From NCBI GenBank assembly GCA_963575745.1, contig CAUYUJ010020253.1:22501-86500 (forward strand): a stretch of DNA of 64,000 nucleotides, written 5' to 3'. Of the stretch, positions 1 to 9,434 are shown piece by piece; position 1 is the stretch's first letter; each line of letters starts with the position of its first letter. Both the position numbers and the translations under genes were made by a program. The notes beneath the pieces are model-generated. The model did not search any database. It worked only from the letters and a program-made list of their open reading frames with translations, and was not told the DNA's origin. This stretch comes from Prorocentrum cordatum (taxonomy: Eukaryota; Sar; Dinophyceae; Prorocentrales; Prorocentraceae).

Positions 1-261
1 AGGAAGCCACGCGTGCACGGCAAATCATACGCGTTCCTGCCCCAGCACAGGGCAGCACCATATCTCGCGGAAATCCTGGCAAAATAAACACCCCGCAGCG
101 ACGGCAAATCCGCGCTTGCGCAGTCGAGCCCGAGACCACTGCCCACCGAGTTTAGCGCTGTGTAAAGATGCCCGAGCACGCAAGGCGGGATGCCACAAGC
201 GACTCTGTTCCCGCGGCGCCAGAAGTAAATGGAGCGGGGCCAACCAGCATCCACAAAATGA

Positions 262-866
262 TCACCTCGGGGCTTCGGACTCTGGCCCATGCCCCGCTAG
301 GGTTGCCCACTCCTCCCAGCGCGCATTCTCGCGAGCACGTCGCGCCGACGCCCGCGCCCGCTCCGGCGAAGCATCTGCGGATATAAAATCGACTCCAGCG
401 GCAATGGCCCAACGAAGCGGCTCGCGCGCTCGCCATCGCAGCGGGCCCAAGATGCGCAATGCAGCGCCCGCGGGGCCTGCCGCGCTCTTGTCAATTGTGA
501 ACTCCCGTCCGCTGGCTGCCCTCAATAGCGACTGCTGCCGGGTAAAAGCTCTCACCGTCACAGCAATGTCCATCGCGGGGTCGCGGCCCGAGGTGGCCCG
601 CGCGCACGACGGCCACGCCGTTGCGAATGCATCAGGACGCCGGTCTCGACGCGGTTCACACTGCGACGCCAACCACGCGGGCGCGCCCGCAGGAGTCTTC
701 GACCAACCCACTCTGACATGAAAGTCATGGACCTGGCAATGGACTTCGTCTCCCCCGCCACATGGGAGCCGCAGAACATCGCTGGCCCGACGGCTGGCCT
801 GGCCGCTGCCCCGCCGACATCGGCCATTTCCATGCGGCGCATGAAACGAGGAAGGCGCGCCCTCAT
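262..866 (-). pseudogene. LINE-A thumb/C-terminal region
   Basis: Two overlapping minus frames (558-866 and 262-711) are rich in Arg, Ala and Trp and follow the RT core. They resemble the poorly conserved part of dinoflagellate LINE ORF2 proteins after the polymerase domain, for instance the stretch around 'ILGPLRWRAREPLRWA'. No catalytic motif is present. The assignment depends on the neighbouring RT more than on the residues themselves. Confidence 0.35.
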
Positions 867-2126
867 CTTACGCGCGCGCGCTTGCGCGCCGATGGGCGTC
901 GGAGCAGTTCCCCCCCGCGAGACGCAGGGCCAGGGGCCTCCCAGGCCGAGCGCTCGCAGAAGCCGCGCTGCTTCACTGCCTTCACCACCTGCTTGGCGAC
1001 GTCGGGGTTGGACGACATTACCTTCGCCTTGTTCGCCGCTTTCTCAAGCCCCATCGCGCGGAGGACCACCGCCGGGCGCTGGGCGATGCGAACCGGGATC
1101 TCGAAGATGAAGATGTAGCGCAGCGCGGCGACAACCTGCAGCGCGATGGCATCATTGCAGATGCCCAAGGACCGGCCGGCGGCCAGGCTCCGTCGCCAAG
1201 CTGGACGCCAAAAACGCCGGAGGCAGCATCATCGCAAACTGGGGCAAGTACACGGCCACCATGCATCCTGGCAAGACGCCTTCCTGGACCTGCATGGCGC
1301 GAGAGTCAGGGGAGCCCCAGCGGATACGTGGAGGGGCGCAGTGCATCGCCAGGCAAAGCTTCAGGAGCGGCGACGGGGAATCCAGACCCTGCCCTGTCGA
1401 AGCACTTGCTGATGTCGATGACCACGCTCGGCGCCGCCATGTCGCTGAGGCCCCGGTGCGCCTCGCAACGCAATGACTTGCCAGCTCCCAGCGAGAAGTA
1501 CGGCCAGCTCTGCCATCCATGCCATGCAATGATGAGTGCGCATTTTGGCGCACACGCAGTAGAGCCACGGCAACAACGCACCGGGGCGAAACCCGCCCCG
1601 AGGTTCGGCCAGTAGCACGACGCGCGTGGACAACGCCGCGGGAGCCCACCTCAACCATGAGCCCCCCGCCCAGATCACAACGCCCAGGCCCTGGGCGGCA
1701 TGCCATCATGTCCAAGTCCTGCGCCCCACCTAAAGAACATCGCCACGTTCCTGGCCTACTCAATGGTCGGGACGCGGGGACTGTTGGCGGGCAGCTTGGC
1801 AATGTCATCGAGGATGTCCTGGTCTCCCGCGTCGATGCGGCGCTGCATGTCGCAGGCCAAGTCGTCGCCGGGGTTGCCGCGGTCGCCCTCGTTGCCGACG
1901 TGGCACACGGCGCAGGAGGGCTTCCGCGCGACAGGCGTGCCACCCCCAGGTCGCGTTTCACTCGTCTATCTGGCTGCCGGCGAGCGCCCTGCAAACTCGA
2001 AGTCTGGCGCGGGCAGCTCCGCGTCAACGTCGATGCGCACACCCATGAAATCGACGCATATAGGCATCCGAGCAAGCTCGAGCCTGCAGCGGCGCACGCT
2101 GCGCGGCGAGGTGGATGATCGGCCAA
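863..2126 (-). pseudogene. LINE-A reverse transcriptase relic
   Basis: Minus-frame pieces match the RT of one dinoflagellate LINE lineage. A palm motif A region is visible as 'VVIDISKCFD' (about 1410-1440). The 'QEGVLPGCMVAVYL' block (about 1240-1285) corresponds to motif B. 'ICNDAIALQVVAALRY' (about 1115-1165) stands where the catalytic xDD motif should be. The pieces lie in three frames, so several frameshifts have accumulated. The catalytic pair reads N-D rather than D-D, which would inactivate the enzyme even if the frame were intact. Further upstream (1.5-2.1 kb) the reading is fragmentary. Confidence 0.55.
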
Positions 2127-2135
2127 CCCATTGAT

Positions 2136-2545
2136 TTAGGATACCCTCTGGAGATTCTGGCGACGCCCAGGACGAAGTACACCAGCGAGCCGTGCCCCAC
2201 GGTCCGCTCCGAGGCGCTCATCCGTCAATTGACGCACTGCGTCACGCACTGCAAGTCCAAGTGCACATAGAAAGCGCTCCTCACTGCCAGATGCAGGGTG
2301 AGGTCCGCGCTTAAGCCTTCCAATGGGCCTCCAGATGTACCGGGTACCATCAGCGCGCCCTGCATGTTGAAGACGCTGTTCCAGGTCCAACTGGTAGATG
2401 TGGCCCAGGTCGCTCTCGACGTTGGTGAGGCAGCGCGGAGTACTAGGCGTCTAGCCTGTGCTGCGCCTGGGCGCCCAAAGCGGAGATGCCGTGGTGCGCG
2501 CCGTTCCCGACTGCGCCCAAATAGTTGAGCTCCGCGGGTGGCCAA
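2136..2545 (-). pseudogene. possible LINE-A endonuclease C-terminal relic
   Basis: An open minus frame contains 'FNMQGALMVPGT', loosely like the GDFN motif of endonuclease/exonuclease/phosphatase domains in LINE ORF2. It lies between the better endonuclease fragment upstream and the RT downstream. The match is short, and a second frame over the same stretch is also open, so this is a positional guess. Confidence 0.25.
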
Positions 2546-2627
2546 CTGAATGGATCACATCCTTGAGCAGAGAGACCCTCGGAAAGGCCTTCGGCGCACG
2601 CATAGTCAGCTGCTGCCCTCTCCTTGG

Positions 2628-2896
2628 CTAGGCTGCAACATCAAAACGCACATGCTTGTGATGTCTGACCAGGCCGCCGGGCCAGCCGCAGCTCATGTGG
2701 ATGAGAACGGACAAAGCGGGCACGACCTCAAAGGTGACCTCTCCCTTCGGGTCGGGCAGCAGCGTAGTCTGGATGCGCGAGCGCACGAAGATGGCCACGC
2801 CAGCGCTCGAGAAGCCAGTAGCCAGCCTCCTGCACGGTGCGATGCAAGGAACCCGGCCATGCGCGATCGCCCAGCGTCGTGCACGTTGGAAAAGTT
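2628..2896 (-). pseudogene. LINE-A endonuclease-like N-terminal fragment
   Basis: A minus frame open from about 2896 to a stop at 2628 has no Met start. It encodes a conserved-looking core, 'ATGFSSAGVAIFVRSRIQ' followed by 'PDPKGEVTFEVVPAL'. The string 'SAGVAIFVR' is characteristic of endonuclease/exonuclease/phosphatase domains of dinoflagellate LINEs, where it precedes the catalytic GDFN segment. The fragment is cut by stops at both ends and the active-site residues are not in it. Confidence 0.5.
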
Positions 2897-2974
2897 ATCC
2901 GTCGAGTCGGAGCTACTGCGCGTCCACGACCATGGCGCCCTCTGCACCCTCGTCCACAAACTGTTGGAGCGAAG

Positions 2975-3560
2975 TCAATCAAGACCCTTTGAACGTGACA
3001 GCGCTACAGCGACAGCACCGAGCAATAAGGAGATGGTGAAGCAGCAGAAAGGAAGCACGAGGATAACGGGGATCAACATACGGCCGTTGGGAATGAAGTG
3101 GAACAGCGGGGCCGTTGTCGAAGGCAGGCGGGGTTGCCACACCTGTAGACGATTATGACTCAAAATGGGGTGCCACACATTGCGGCTGCGTTTGAAAGAA
3201 AGCTCTGATTCAATGGTTGAAGAATGTCTCAAGCGATATGGTCGGTCGAAGCTTAAGAAGGCGACTGTGCATACGTCGGGCATCAACGTGGGGATGTCTC
3301 AAGCGAAACCGTCATGGGTATGATAAATGTGTCTTGAATCCTTGGAGCCCATAGTGTGTTTGACAGGTTTGTGCTAGTGATTGAAATCGCATGTGCCTGG
3401 GGGGCCTGCGAGCAGAACCGAATGTCAAACGCTTGAGGAGCTCTCGGGCGAAACGGCCAGCACCAATTGCGCACGGTAAATATGATTCGCCCCTGACATC
3501 GAATTGAAGAGATGCGCATGAAATATGTACCTGTACAACTACATACATACATATATACAT
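2975..3560 (-). other. unassigned stretch with one hydrophobic ORF
   Basis: A 103-codon minus ORF (2975-3286) contains one strongly hydrophobic segment of about 25 residues beginning 'MLIPVILVLPFCC', which could be a membrane span. It matches no family I know and lies just 5' of LINE-A. From 3287 to 3560 I see no gene. Near 3540-3562 a short TACA/TATA simple repeat abuts the end of the YR retroelement. Confidence 0.2.
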
Positions 3561-3727
3561 GCCTCGCAGTTCTCATTTTCCTGCCAGGCATTCAGGCATT
3601 TCAAGGCGGCGCTGGGCAAGTGAGCGGGAGACCGCCAGAGAGCCGAGGCGACAGACCTGGAAACACTCTGAAGTGACATTCCAAGAATGTTAGATTTGAG
3701 GTGGAGGAGAAGGGGGCGGATGGCGGG
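3561..3727 (-). repeat. B2 split direct repeat (element 3' end)
   Basis: This segment aligns with B1 at 3820-3990. Shared landmarks are the blocks 'tctcattttcctgcca', 'ggcggcgctgggcaag', 'gagcgggagaccg', 'gagccgaggcgac' and 'cctggaaacact'. Identity is high by eye with few indels. It closes the element next to a TACATA simple repeat. Confidence 0.75.
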
Positions 3728-3820
3728 CCGAGAGAAAAACTTGAGCCCACATGAGCACAGAGTGCAGAGTGACGGCATTCAACGATCTGCTCAACATGCC
3801 CCTGAAAGCATGTCTCATGC
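3728..3820 (-). repeat. A2 split direct repeat
   Basis: Direct repeat of A1 (9981-10075). Shared blocks include 'ccgagagaaaaacttgagcc', 'cagagtgcagagtg' and 'cggcattcaa', followed by 'gatctgctca'. It sits exactly between B1 and B2. On the minus strand it carries the tail 'GGGCTCAAG' (3740-3748), similar to the dinoflagellate spliced-leader end. Confidence 0.8.
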
Positions 3821-3990
3821 TTCGCAGCTCTCATTTTCCTGCCACGCGATCAAGTCTTTCAGGGCGGCGCTGGGCAAGCGAGCGGGAGACCGTGAGAGAG
3901 CCGAGGCGACGGGCCTGGAAACACTCCCGCACCCACTTCCAAGAAATGTTTTGGGCGCAAGCACGATTGACCTGGAGGCAGGAGGCCGCG
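3820..3990 (-). repeat. B1 split direct repeat
   Basis: First B copy, lying between the end of the methyltransferase ORF (4046) and A2. It matches B2 over about 130-150 bp, with divergence concentrated at the outer side after 'ccaagaa'. Confidence 0.75.
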
Positions 3991-4045
3991 CCCCCCCTTC
4001 AAACAACGGATTTTGAGAGCATCTCGAAAAGCAGTGGCTATTTGC

Positions 4046-4945
4046 TCACGCAGATCCTCCAGATATTGTTGGGGGGCCGCTGGTGCGCCACTGACCAGAC
4101 GAGTTCTTGCCACGCAGCTGCGCGCGGGGTCTACCCGTGAAGCCGCGCGCGCCTTTATGTCCCGAGCACCTGCGAGAGTACTGGGCAAGCTCAAGGAAGT
4201 GCCATGCTAAGAGACCAGTGGATTCCCCCCAGCGGGCCCCAAAACCACACTGGTCAAAAACGAAGAATTCTGCAGAGAAAACTTTCCACGAGCGAGTTAT
4301 TTTGGGGTGAAGCCATAGCCTGGACAGGCGAGGATTCTCAATGACGACTGGAATTCGCAGAGGCAGCAAAGTCTCGAGAAAAATACAGAGCGAATCAACC
4401 AGTCTGTTACCAAGCTCAACGTCTCTTTTATCAGCAGCGGACAGACTGGGAAAACCCAGCAAATTAACATTGTCATCACGGATCCTCGGACGGGGCGGCA
4501 GGTCACAAACTCTGGACCACGTCTCACATGCTACGGCGATCCACACTCCGAGGCAACGCACCGCCAGGCCCTGCCTCCAGCCTGCCGCAGCTAGCTGGCG
4601 CTGATGCTGCATCATGTTGCACTGCGCCACGCGCCTGGCTAGCCACCTCATCTTGTCCGAGCTCGCAAGGTCGGCCTCTTGGCTGAAGATGGTGTCCCAC
4701 GCGGAGCCTTCGATGCCTTGGCGCGCGAGCGCTCGGCTGGCGCCCGCGCACCCGGCGCGCAGGTCGAGGGCGCAGCGCGGCGGGGGGGCGACCTGGCGGC
4801 GGGCAGGGACAGAGAGCTCACCCGATCTTGGATCCAGGCGACTGCCTGGCGGGCGAGGCCCTGCTGCACCTCCGAGAAGCGCGCCCACTCCTGCTGAACC
4901 CTTGCGCTCGCCTCGTAGCGCCTCATCGTGCCCTCGGCCAGCCAT
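4046..4945 (-). CDS. C5-methyltransferase-like domain of the YR retroelement
   Basis: A 299-codon frame whose residues from about 58 onward form a methyltransferase-like fold. A motif I-like loop 'ALDLRAGCAG' is at 59-68. A PC-type catalytic loop is at 138-145, reading 'VACETWSR', so Pro of the usual PC is replaced by Ala while Cys140 is kept. An ENP motif (equivalent of ENV) is at 203-205. A 'CGFGARWGEST' block is at 233-243, and a C-terminal 'RRCSGHKG..TGRP' region follows at about 258-272. This is the style of cytosine-C5 methylases found in dinoflagellate retroelements; the target base is inferred. The domain lies 3' of the recombinase. The first 57 residues are probably out of frame: the recombinase frame likely continues to a G-run at 4782-4788, where the frames switch. 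Confidence 0.75.
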   Translation of the reverse strand: MAGRGHDEALRGERKGSAGVGALLGGAAGPRPPGSRLDPRSGELSVPARRQVAPPPRCALDLRAGCAGASRALARQGIEGSAWDTIFSQEADLASSDKMRWLARRVAQCNMMQHQRQLAAAGWRQGLAVRCLGVWIAVACETWSRVCDLPPRPRIRDDNVNLLGFPSLSAADKRDVELGNRLVDSLCIFLETLLPLRIPVVIENPRLSRLWLHPKITRSWKVFSAEFFVFDQCGFGARWGESTGLLAWHFLELAQYSRRCSGHKGARGFTGRPRAQLRGKNSSGQWRTSGPPTISGGSA

Positions 4946-6090
4946 CTGCCCCGACGCTGGATCTCCGGCAGCGAGAACCCACGAGGCGGTCGTGGGAGGG
5001 GCTGCCGTGCCAGAGCTGACACTGCACGTGCTCGGCGTCGGCCGGGAAACCCAGCGGGCGCATCGCTGCCTTCCAGCGCGCCAGGAGGGCCGACGGCTCG
5101 ATGTCGAACAGCTTCTTCGCAGGGTCGCCCGTCTTGGGCGACGCCACCGCGGCGCCCTGGCCTGGCAGGCACTTCGCGTCCAGCAAGATGCTCTCGTCGC
5201 AGAGGCCGATCTTCGACACGTCGCCGCGCTCGGCCGGGTGGAGGTTCAACGCCCACCACCGACTGCTCGCGCGCGGCGGCGCCAGGTCCTCCTCCTTCAG
5301 GGAGCGCAGGTCGATCGGCCTCAAGTACGCTGTGAACATCGCGAGGACGGCCAGGCAGGCGACGACCGAGTGCAGATTCTCGGCCAAGTGCCTGGCGATC
5401 CAGCGCGCGATCTCCCACGGGATGGGCGCCAGAGCGACGCCTGGGTCGAGGTTGGTGTAGCCCTTCAGCGCCCTCTGGAACCGCGGCAGCCCCAGCTTTC
5501 CCCATGGTGACAAATCCGCAAGATGCCAAGCCGCCGCGGCGCACGCCTTGAGCAGGTCGGCCTTCTCGAAACCCTCTAGAAACAAATAATCCGCGAAGTC
5601 CGCCACGGCAGCGTCGACACTCTTCACGGTGCCCAGGGTGGGCCCGATCGAGATCGCAAAAGCCTGGGGGGGAGGGGGGCCCTCCGTCGTGCTCGTAATG
5701 GCATGCGACTCCAGAATGGAAACCTCGCCTGCTGCTACCCGAGGCTCGAAGGTGCCGAAGGTCACGGCCCTCCGACTGGCTGCCGCCACCAAGCGCCGAG
5801 CTCCCCTCCGTGGCAAGCGGGCCCCCAGCAGCGGCGGCGGCGCTCCCGCCGCCTCGCGATGCAGTCGCGAGGCGACCCCTGACGAGTGCGCGGCCACAGT
5901 CAGTCGTCCGCGCTGCGCCTCTTGACGAGGGCGGCGGCTTCGGGGGCCCGCGCCTGAGGCGGCGGTGGAGCGGCCTCCCGCTTGCTGGCGGGGTGGCCCT
6001 GCCCAGCTCGCGGGTCTCCTTCTCATCGCCGTGAGAGGTCATCAGCGGTGTTCTTCTCAGAAGGTACCCAACGAACATGCCACTTGGCAC
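4648..6090 (-). pseudogene. tyrosine recombinase (integrase) of the YR retroelement, frameshifted
   Basis: The enzyme should integrate a circular DNA intermediate by strand exchange. Its N-terminal half is read in one frame (to about 4980): helices 'VADFADYLFLEGFEKADLLK' and the first catalytic-Arg region 'TAYLRPIDLRSL'. The 'LWHGSPSHDRL' segment corresponds to the family's conserved His box. The reading then shifts frame, and 'EIQRRGRWLAEGTMRRYE' supplies the second basic/GRW box and the catalytic Tyr. An Arg is usual before the His in this family, and here it is Trp. Frames 4923-6026 and 4648-6090 must be combined, with the shift at about 4975-4995, so the copy is broken there. RNase H lies upstream and the methyltransferase-like domain downstream. 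Confidence 0.75.
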
Positions 6091-6367
6091 AGCTAGCTAA
6101 AGCCAGAGCCGAGGCACGACGAATGAGGTTGAGGATGGAGAAGGACACAGCCCGCGACTTCCCAAAGGCCATGGTGGTGCCCAGCTGGTCCCCCAGGATC
6201 TGGTGGTGCCTCTTGAACCCCTTGATGGACCTGAGCCCGTGCCTGATGCCCAAGACAGTAGCCCTCGCCTCCAGAGTGGGCATCCCCTCGACGCCCCTGA
6301 ACCTGGCAGAGATACCCCCCTCCAGATCCCCTCCTTGAGCATGCCATCTGGGACCACCTGGAAGCAC
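6023..6367 (-). CDS. RNase H domain of the YR retroelement
   Basis: Open minus frame of 114 codons. The middle reads 'EARATVLGIRHGLRSIKG', then a 'GDQLGTTMAFGKSRA' block (the position of the conserved Asp) and a C-terminal 'WHVRWVPSEKNTADDLSRR', the typical end of RNase H in DIRS-like elements. The catalytic Asp before 'GTT' is replaced in context (GDQL where SDN is usual) but an Asp is present. The start of the domain is in another frame (about 6576-6600). It acts downstream of the RT to remove template RNA. Confidence 0.75.
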   Translation of the reverse strand: MLPGGPRWHAQGGDLEGGISARFRGVEGMPTLEARATVLGIRHGLRSIKGFKRHHQILGDQLGTTMAFGKSRAVSFSILNLIRRASALALASCAKWHVRWVPSEKNTADDLSRR

Positions 6368-6564
6368 GGGTTCTTCTCGAGCATCTCCAAGGAGCCTCCT
6401 GAACCTTCTGGGGCCACTGAGCTGGGACCCGAGAAGACGCCCAGTTTCCCGAGTGCGCTGCGACGAGGATGCGACAGCGGATGCCTGCCACGATAACGCC
6501 AGCGCTCAGAGACGCGACCCACGGCCGCAACGCTGGAAGACCCAAAACTGCGGACGCCACGCCT

Positions 6565-6908
6565 TCACCCGTCTCTCAGGCGTCCGTCATAATAGCTTGT
6601 GGATGCCAACTCATCGTCAGGTCGGCGGCGCAGACGCCGACGAGGCCTCTCACCCAGCGGGCCTCCCTGCGCAGCGACGGCCACGCCCGCTGCCTGCGCG
6701 GGCCGACCTTGCCAATGAAGTCGTAGGCGGACCTGCGGACGGCGAACCCCCTCCTGCGAATCAGGAAGAAGTCGGCGACGCGGCCCGCCCACCCCTGAAC
6801 TGCATGGCCCGATAGACGGGCCCCACTCCCAATGACACTGCAAACCTTCGCGAGCCGCTCCGCCCGCCCAGGCTCGTCGCAGACGATCCACTGTCGCCGC
6901 CGATGCAC
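6565..6908 (-). pseudogene. RT connection / start of RNase H, YR retroelement
   Basis: Frame 6576-6908 contains 'SGHAVQGWAGRVADFFLIRR', then 'SAYDFIGKVG' and 'WHPQAIMTDA'. This is the connection segment that leads from the RT thumb into the first RNase H Asp (the DA at the end) in this family. It is out of frame with the RT body upstream and with the rest of RNase H downstream. Confidence 0.65.
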
Positions 6909-7625
6909 CTGCCGAGGGGGGCGACCTTCACCGAGGCGTCGACCTCCTCGCGGACGGGGGGGCCTCTCGCCCTCAGGTGGGAGCCCGCCATGTCTTCGGC
7001 CAGCTGCACGGCGCCCTTGCCCAGGCCAAAGACCACGAGGTCGTCGCAGTCCGGCAGCGCGCCCAGCTCCGAAGCTACGTCGGGAATCGGCCCGACGTCT
7101 CTTAGCAGGGCGTACTGGGCGAAGACCCTCAGCGCCTCGCCGATGAGGTCCCCCAAGATCTTCTGGCCAGAATAGAACGCCCAGCTCCGCCCCATAGGAG
7201 CAGGCCGGTCAGGCTCGCGATCGCTCAACCCTTCGAGGCCGCCCATGAAGATCCGCGCCTCGCCGCGCGAGATCGGCGGCAAGCATGAGAAGGGCTGGCG
7301 GTCCGGATGATTCTGGATGGTGCGAAGTAGTTCTTCACGTCTGCTGCGGCTGTAAAAAGTGGGCCCGCTCCTTCGGGCCTCTCCAACCTGGACCACGCAC
7401 CCCCTGCCCACATGTCGAGATGCGGGGGGGGGGGGGGGGGGGGCGAAAGTGGGGGTTGCTGACGCGGCAGCCCATCACCACGCGGAGGTCGCCACTCTTC
7501 TTGGCCACGAAAAAAGGCGTGCAACTCTCGCGAGGTCGGCGCGTCCAAGAGATGAGTGACGCGCTGTACAAGTCCTCAAGGAAAATCAAATACAGAGGCC
7601 TATACGAGCGCAAGACCTCGTCCAT
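6761..7625 (-). pseudogene. reverse transcriptase of the YR retroelement, frameshifted
   Basis: Three frames are needed. Frame 7335-7625 has the fingers motif 'CTPFFVAKKSGDLRVV'. Frame 7225-7548 continues with 'GGAWSRLERPEGAG' and motif A 'AADVKNYF' (catalytic Asp). Frame 6761-7411 has 'FSCLPPISRGEARIFMGG', the motif-B-like 'PMGRSWAFYSGQ', and motif C at 'PDCDDLVVFG', followed by 'VREEVDASVKVAPLGRCIGG'. The first frame change coincides with a 20-G run at 7424-7443. This is the DIRS/Ngaro-type RT found in many dinoflagellate sequences. Motif residues are mostly kept, so the domain could be young or the breaks partly technical. Confidence 0.75.
7424..7443. repeat. 20-G homopolymer inside the RT
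   Basis: Twenty consecutive G on the plus strand (poly-Pro codons on the coding strand), exactly where the RT reading frame changes. It may be a slippage mutation or a sequencing/assembly length error. Confidence 0.9.
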
Positions 7626-8001
7626 GTAGGGCGTTGATCAGACTCATCTTCTCAGACCTCCAACCCACATCGTCGGAATCCGCCAGCATCGTCTCTACGG
7701 GCCGCCTCATCAACTCCCTCTCCAGCTCACCAGCCAGCGAGGTCAGTGGAGCAGAGCTCTCCCCAACCGCTGGCATCGACACCAGAGAGCGCTTGCACGG
7801 CCTCGCTGCGGCGCCCTGGTCGACCCCGGCGTAGTCGACCACGCTAGCCAGGAGCTCATCAGCGGCTCCGCGGCGACTGCACGCGTTGGCGGGCGATGGC
7901 AGGGCGGAGGACAGCTCCAGTAAAGCCTCCTGCGAGGTGAGCTGCGCTAGCGACGGCCGAAGGGTCTCTGATCCCTCCCCCGCGCAGCTCATCTCATTCA
8001 A
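7600..8001 (-). CDS. linker upstream of RT in the YR retroelement
   Basis: A 133-codon frame leads into the RT fingers frame. It contains 'GAADELLASVVDYAGVDQGA', 'ARPCKRSLVSMPAVG' and 'DSDDVGWRSEKM'. These resemble the linker in this family that joins the gag-like region to the RT. No enzyme motif is visible. Confidence 0.5.
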   Translation of the reverse strand: MNEMSCAGEGSETLRPSLAQLTSQEALLELSSALPSPANACSRRGAADELLASVVDYAGVDQGAAARPCKRSLVSMPAVGESSAPLTSLAGELERELMRRPVETMLADSDDVGWRSEKMSLINALHGRGLALV

Positions 8002-8272
8002 AACCGCGAGCGCCGCATTGACCCTCTCCTCGACCCCACGGCGACGTGCCAGCCTCCTCCGCGCGCAGTGCGAAGCCCCAGGGGTCGTGGGGGAGCGGCC
8101 GGGACAGGAGGCACAGGAAGCAGCTCTTAGCGAGGGACTCGATGGTGCTCGGACGCCGTTACCCCTAGCAGCCCAGACATTGCTGCCCGAGGGTGGCCCT
8201 CATCTCGTGAAGACTTCCACGCAGTGGCCACTGAGGGGGCACGGGCTGGCCAGCTCCCGCGCCCCCGCCCCA

Positions 8273-8827
8273 TCAAGGGCGCTCCTTGTCGTTCTCGCCG
8301 TCCTTCTTGCCGCCGCCAGGCTGCCGGCGCAGCCGGTGCTCCTCCTTGGCCTTCCTCGCCCCCTTGGCGACCTGCGCCTCGCCGCGGAGGTTGTCGGCCA
8401 CGTGCTGGCGCAGCTGCGGGTCGATGACCACTCCCATCCTCCGTGACGACCAGCCCATGTAGTGGTCGGCCGCGCTGTAGTCCGCTGCGCCTCCCGCGCC
8501 AGCATGACTATGCGCATCCTCGATGAGCTGGAGCCTCCTCGCAACCAGCTCGCCTGACTTCAAACTGGGCACGTTGAGCTGGTCGACGCACGCCATCGCC
8601 TTCAAGATGTGGGAGAGCGCCTCGTGCTCATACTGAGACCTATCCTGGCGGATCTTGGCGGCCACCTTGCCGTGCTCAGACTGCGTGACGGGCGTCTGAG
8701 ACAGGGAGGCGGTGTTCTGAAGCCGATACCAGCACGTGCGAGGGCCCGTGGCAGCCGACGGCGTCGGGGAACGTCCTCCTGCGGCGGCCCGTGCCATCGA
8801 AACGGACTGGGAGGACTCTCTGATCAT
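8273..8827 (-). CDS. gag-like region (C-terminal half), YR retroelement
   Basis: Frame with 'YEHEALSHILKAMACVDQLN', then 'VPSLKSGELVARRLQLIEDA', 'DYSAADHYMGWSSRR' and a charged tail 'KGARKAKEEHRLRRQPGGG'. The 'VDQLN-P-L-S-E' and 'A-DH-MGW' blocks are hallmarks of a recurrent dinoflagellate retroelement polyprotein placed just before the RT. Its function is unproven; by position it is a structural or nucleic-acid-binding gag equivalent, and the Lys/Arg-rich tail supports RNA binding. Confidence 0.6.
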   Translation of the reverse strand: MIRESSQSVSMARAAAGGRSPTPSAATGPRTCWYRLQNTASLSQTPVTQSEHGKVAAKIRQDRSQYEHEALSHILKAMACVDQLNVPSLKSGELVARRLQLIEDAHSHAGAGGAADYSAADHYMGWSSRRMGVVIDPQLRQHVADNLRGEAQVAKGARKAKEEHRLRRQPGGGKKDGENDKERP

Positions 8828-9389
8828 CGTTCACGTAGTCGTCGAGATCCTTCCGATCGATCTGCCTCAGCATCGCGGTGTCGCCGCCCTCCAGCGGCAT
8901 CAGAGCCTTGTCTCCGATGACATGTGCCTCCCGCGTGAGCTCTTCCTCGATTTCTCCTCGGCGGAGGGAGGCAACGTCCTCGGCGACGACCCACACCCGC
9001 CCCGGAGGAGCCCTCCGCTGAACGGGCCCAGCCTGCTGCGCTGGCGCCCTGGCGAGGCCTCCGACTTGGTCCCCCGGGGCGGCGGCCACCCTCACGGGAG
9101 GGCGGTCCTGCGCGATGCCGCCGAGCATGATCTGGCTGCCGCGGACGAGCGCCCTCACCGCGGCAGCGGTCAGCCTCCTCGCGAACCTGTAGCACCGATC
9201 GTTCCGAATCCCAAGACGAGAAGCCCCCTGAGCGCCGAGCCAATGGACAGAATAGATATCGTCCCCAACGGCCAAATCGATCTCATAGTGGTCGCCGTCA
9301 AGCGTATAGATGGTCACCACGCTCGGCACCCCTTGCTTCACTCCAGTGATGAGGGTTTCGTGAAAGATCGGCTCGTCATCTCCCTCCAA
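8676..9389 (-). CDS. gag-like region (N-terminal half), YR retroelement
   Basis: A 237-codon frame beginning 'MEGDDEPIFHETLITGVKQG'. Later 'GRVWVVAEDVASLRRGEI' and 'VIGDKALMPLEGGDTAMLRQ' match the conserved WV-E / GD-AL segments that precede the gag-like C-terminal half in this family. 'RVLPVRFDGTGRRRRTF' then overlaps the next frame, implying a frameshift near 8750-8830. Confidence 0.6.
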   Translation of the reverse strand: MEGDDEPIFHETLITGVKQGVPSVVTIYTLDGDHYEIDLAVGDDIYSVHWLGAQGASRLGIRNDRCYRFARRLTAAAVRALVRGSQIMLGGIAQDRPPVRVAAAPGDQVGGLARAPAQQAGPVQRRAPPGRVWVVAEDVASLRRGEIEEELTREAHVIGDKALMPLEGGDTAMLRQIDRKDLDDYVNDDQRVLPVRFDGTGRRRRTFPDAVGCHGPSHVLVSASEHRLPVSDARHAV

Positions 9390-9434
9390 GTTGTACCTTA
9401 TCAGTATGTAATCTCAAACTTTCGCCATCTTCCC

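Larger units (their letters stand above)
25..3000 (-). mobile_element. LINE-A: decayed non-LTR retrotransposon
   Basis: Pieces of one LINE-type ORF2 lie in order on the minus strand: an endonuclease-like fragment, an RT core, then a thumb/C-terminal region. They are spread over all three minus frames with many stops, so the copy is dead. The 3' end runs off the left edge of the window. No poly-A tail or target duplication can be judged. Recognition rests on protein style typical of dinoflagellate LINEs; the order endonuclease then RT agrees with that. Confidence 0.6.

Noticed and set aside
5951-5961. CGCCTGAGGCG palindrome
   Set aside because: Single occurrence in very GC-rich coding DNA; different arms from the 43-63 kb family.
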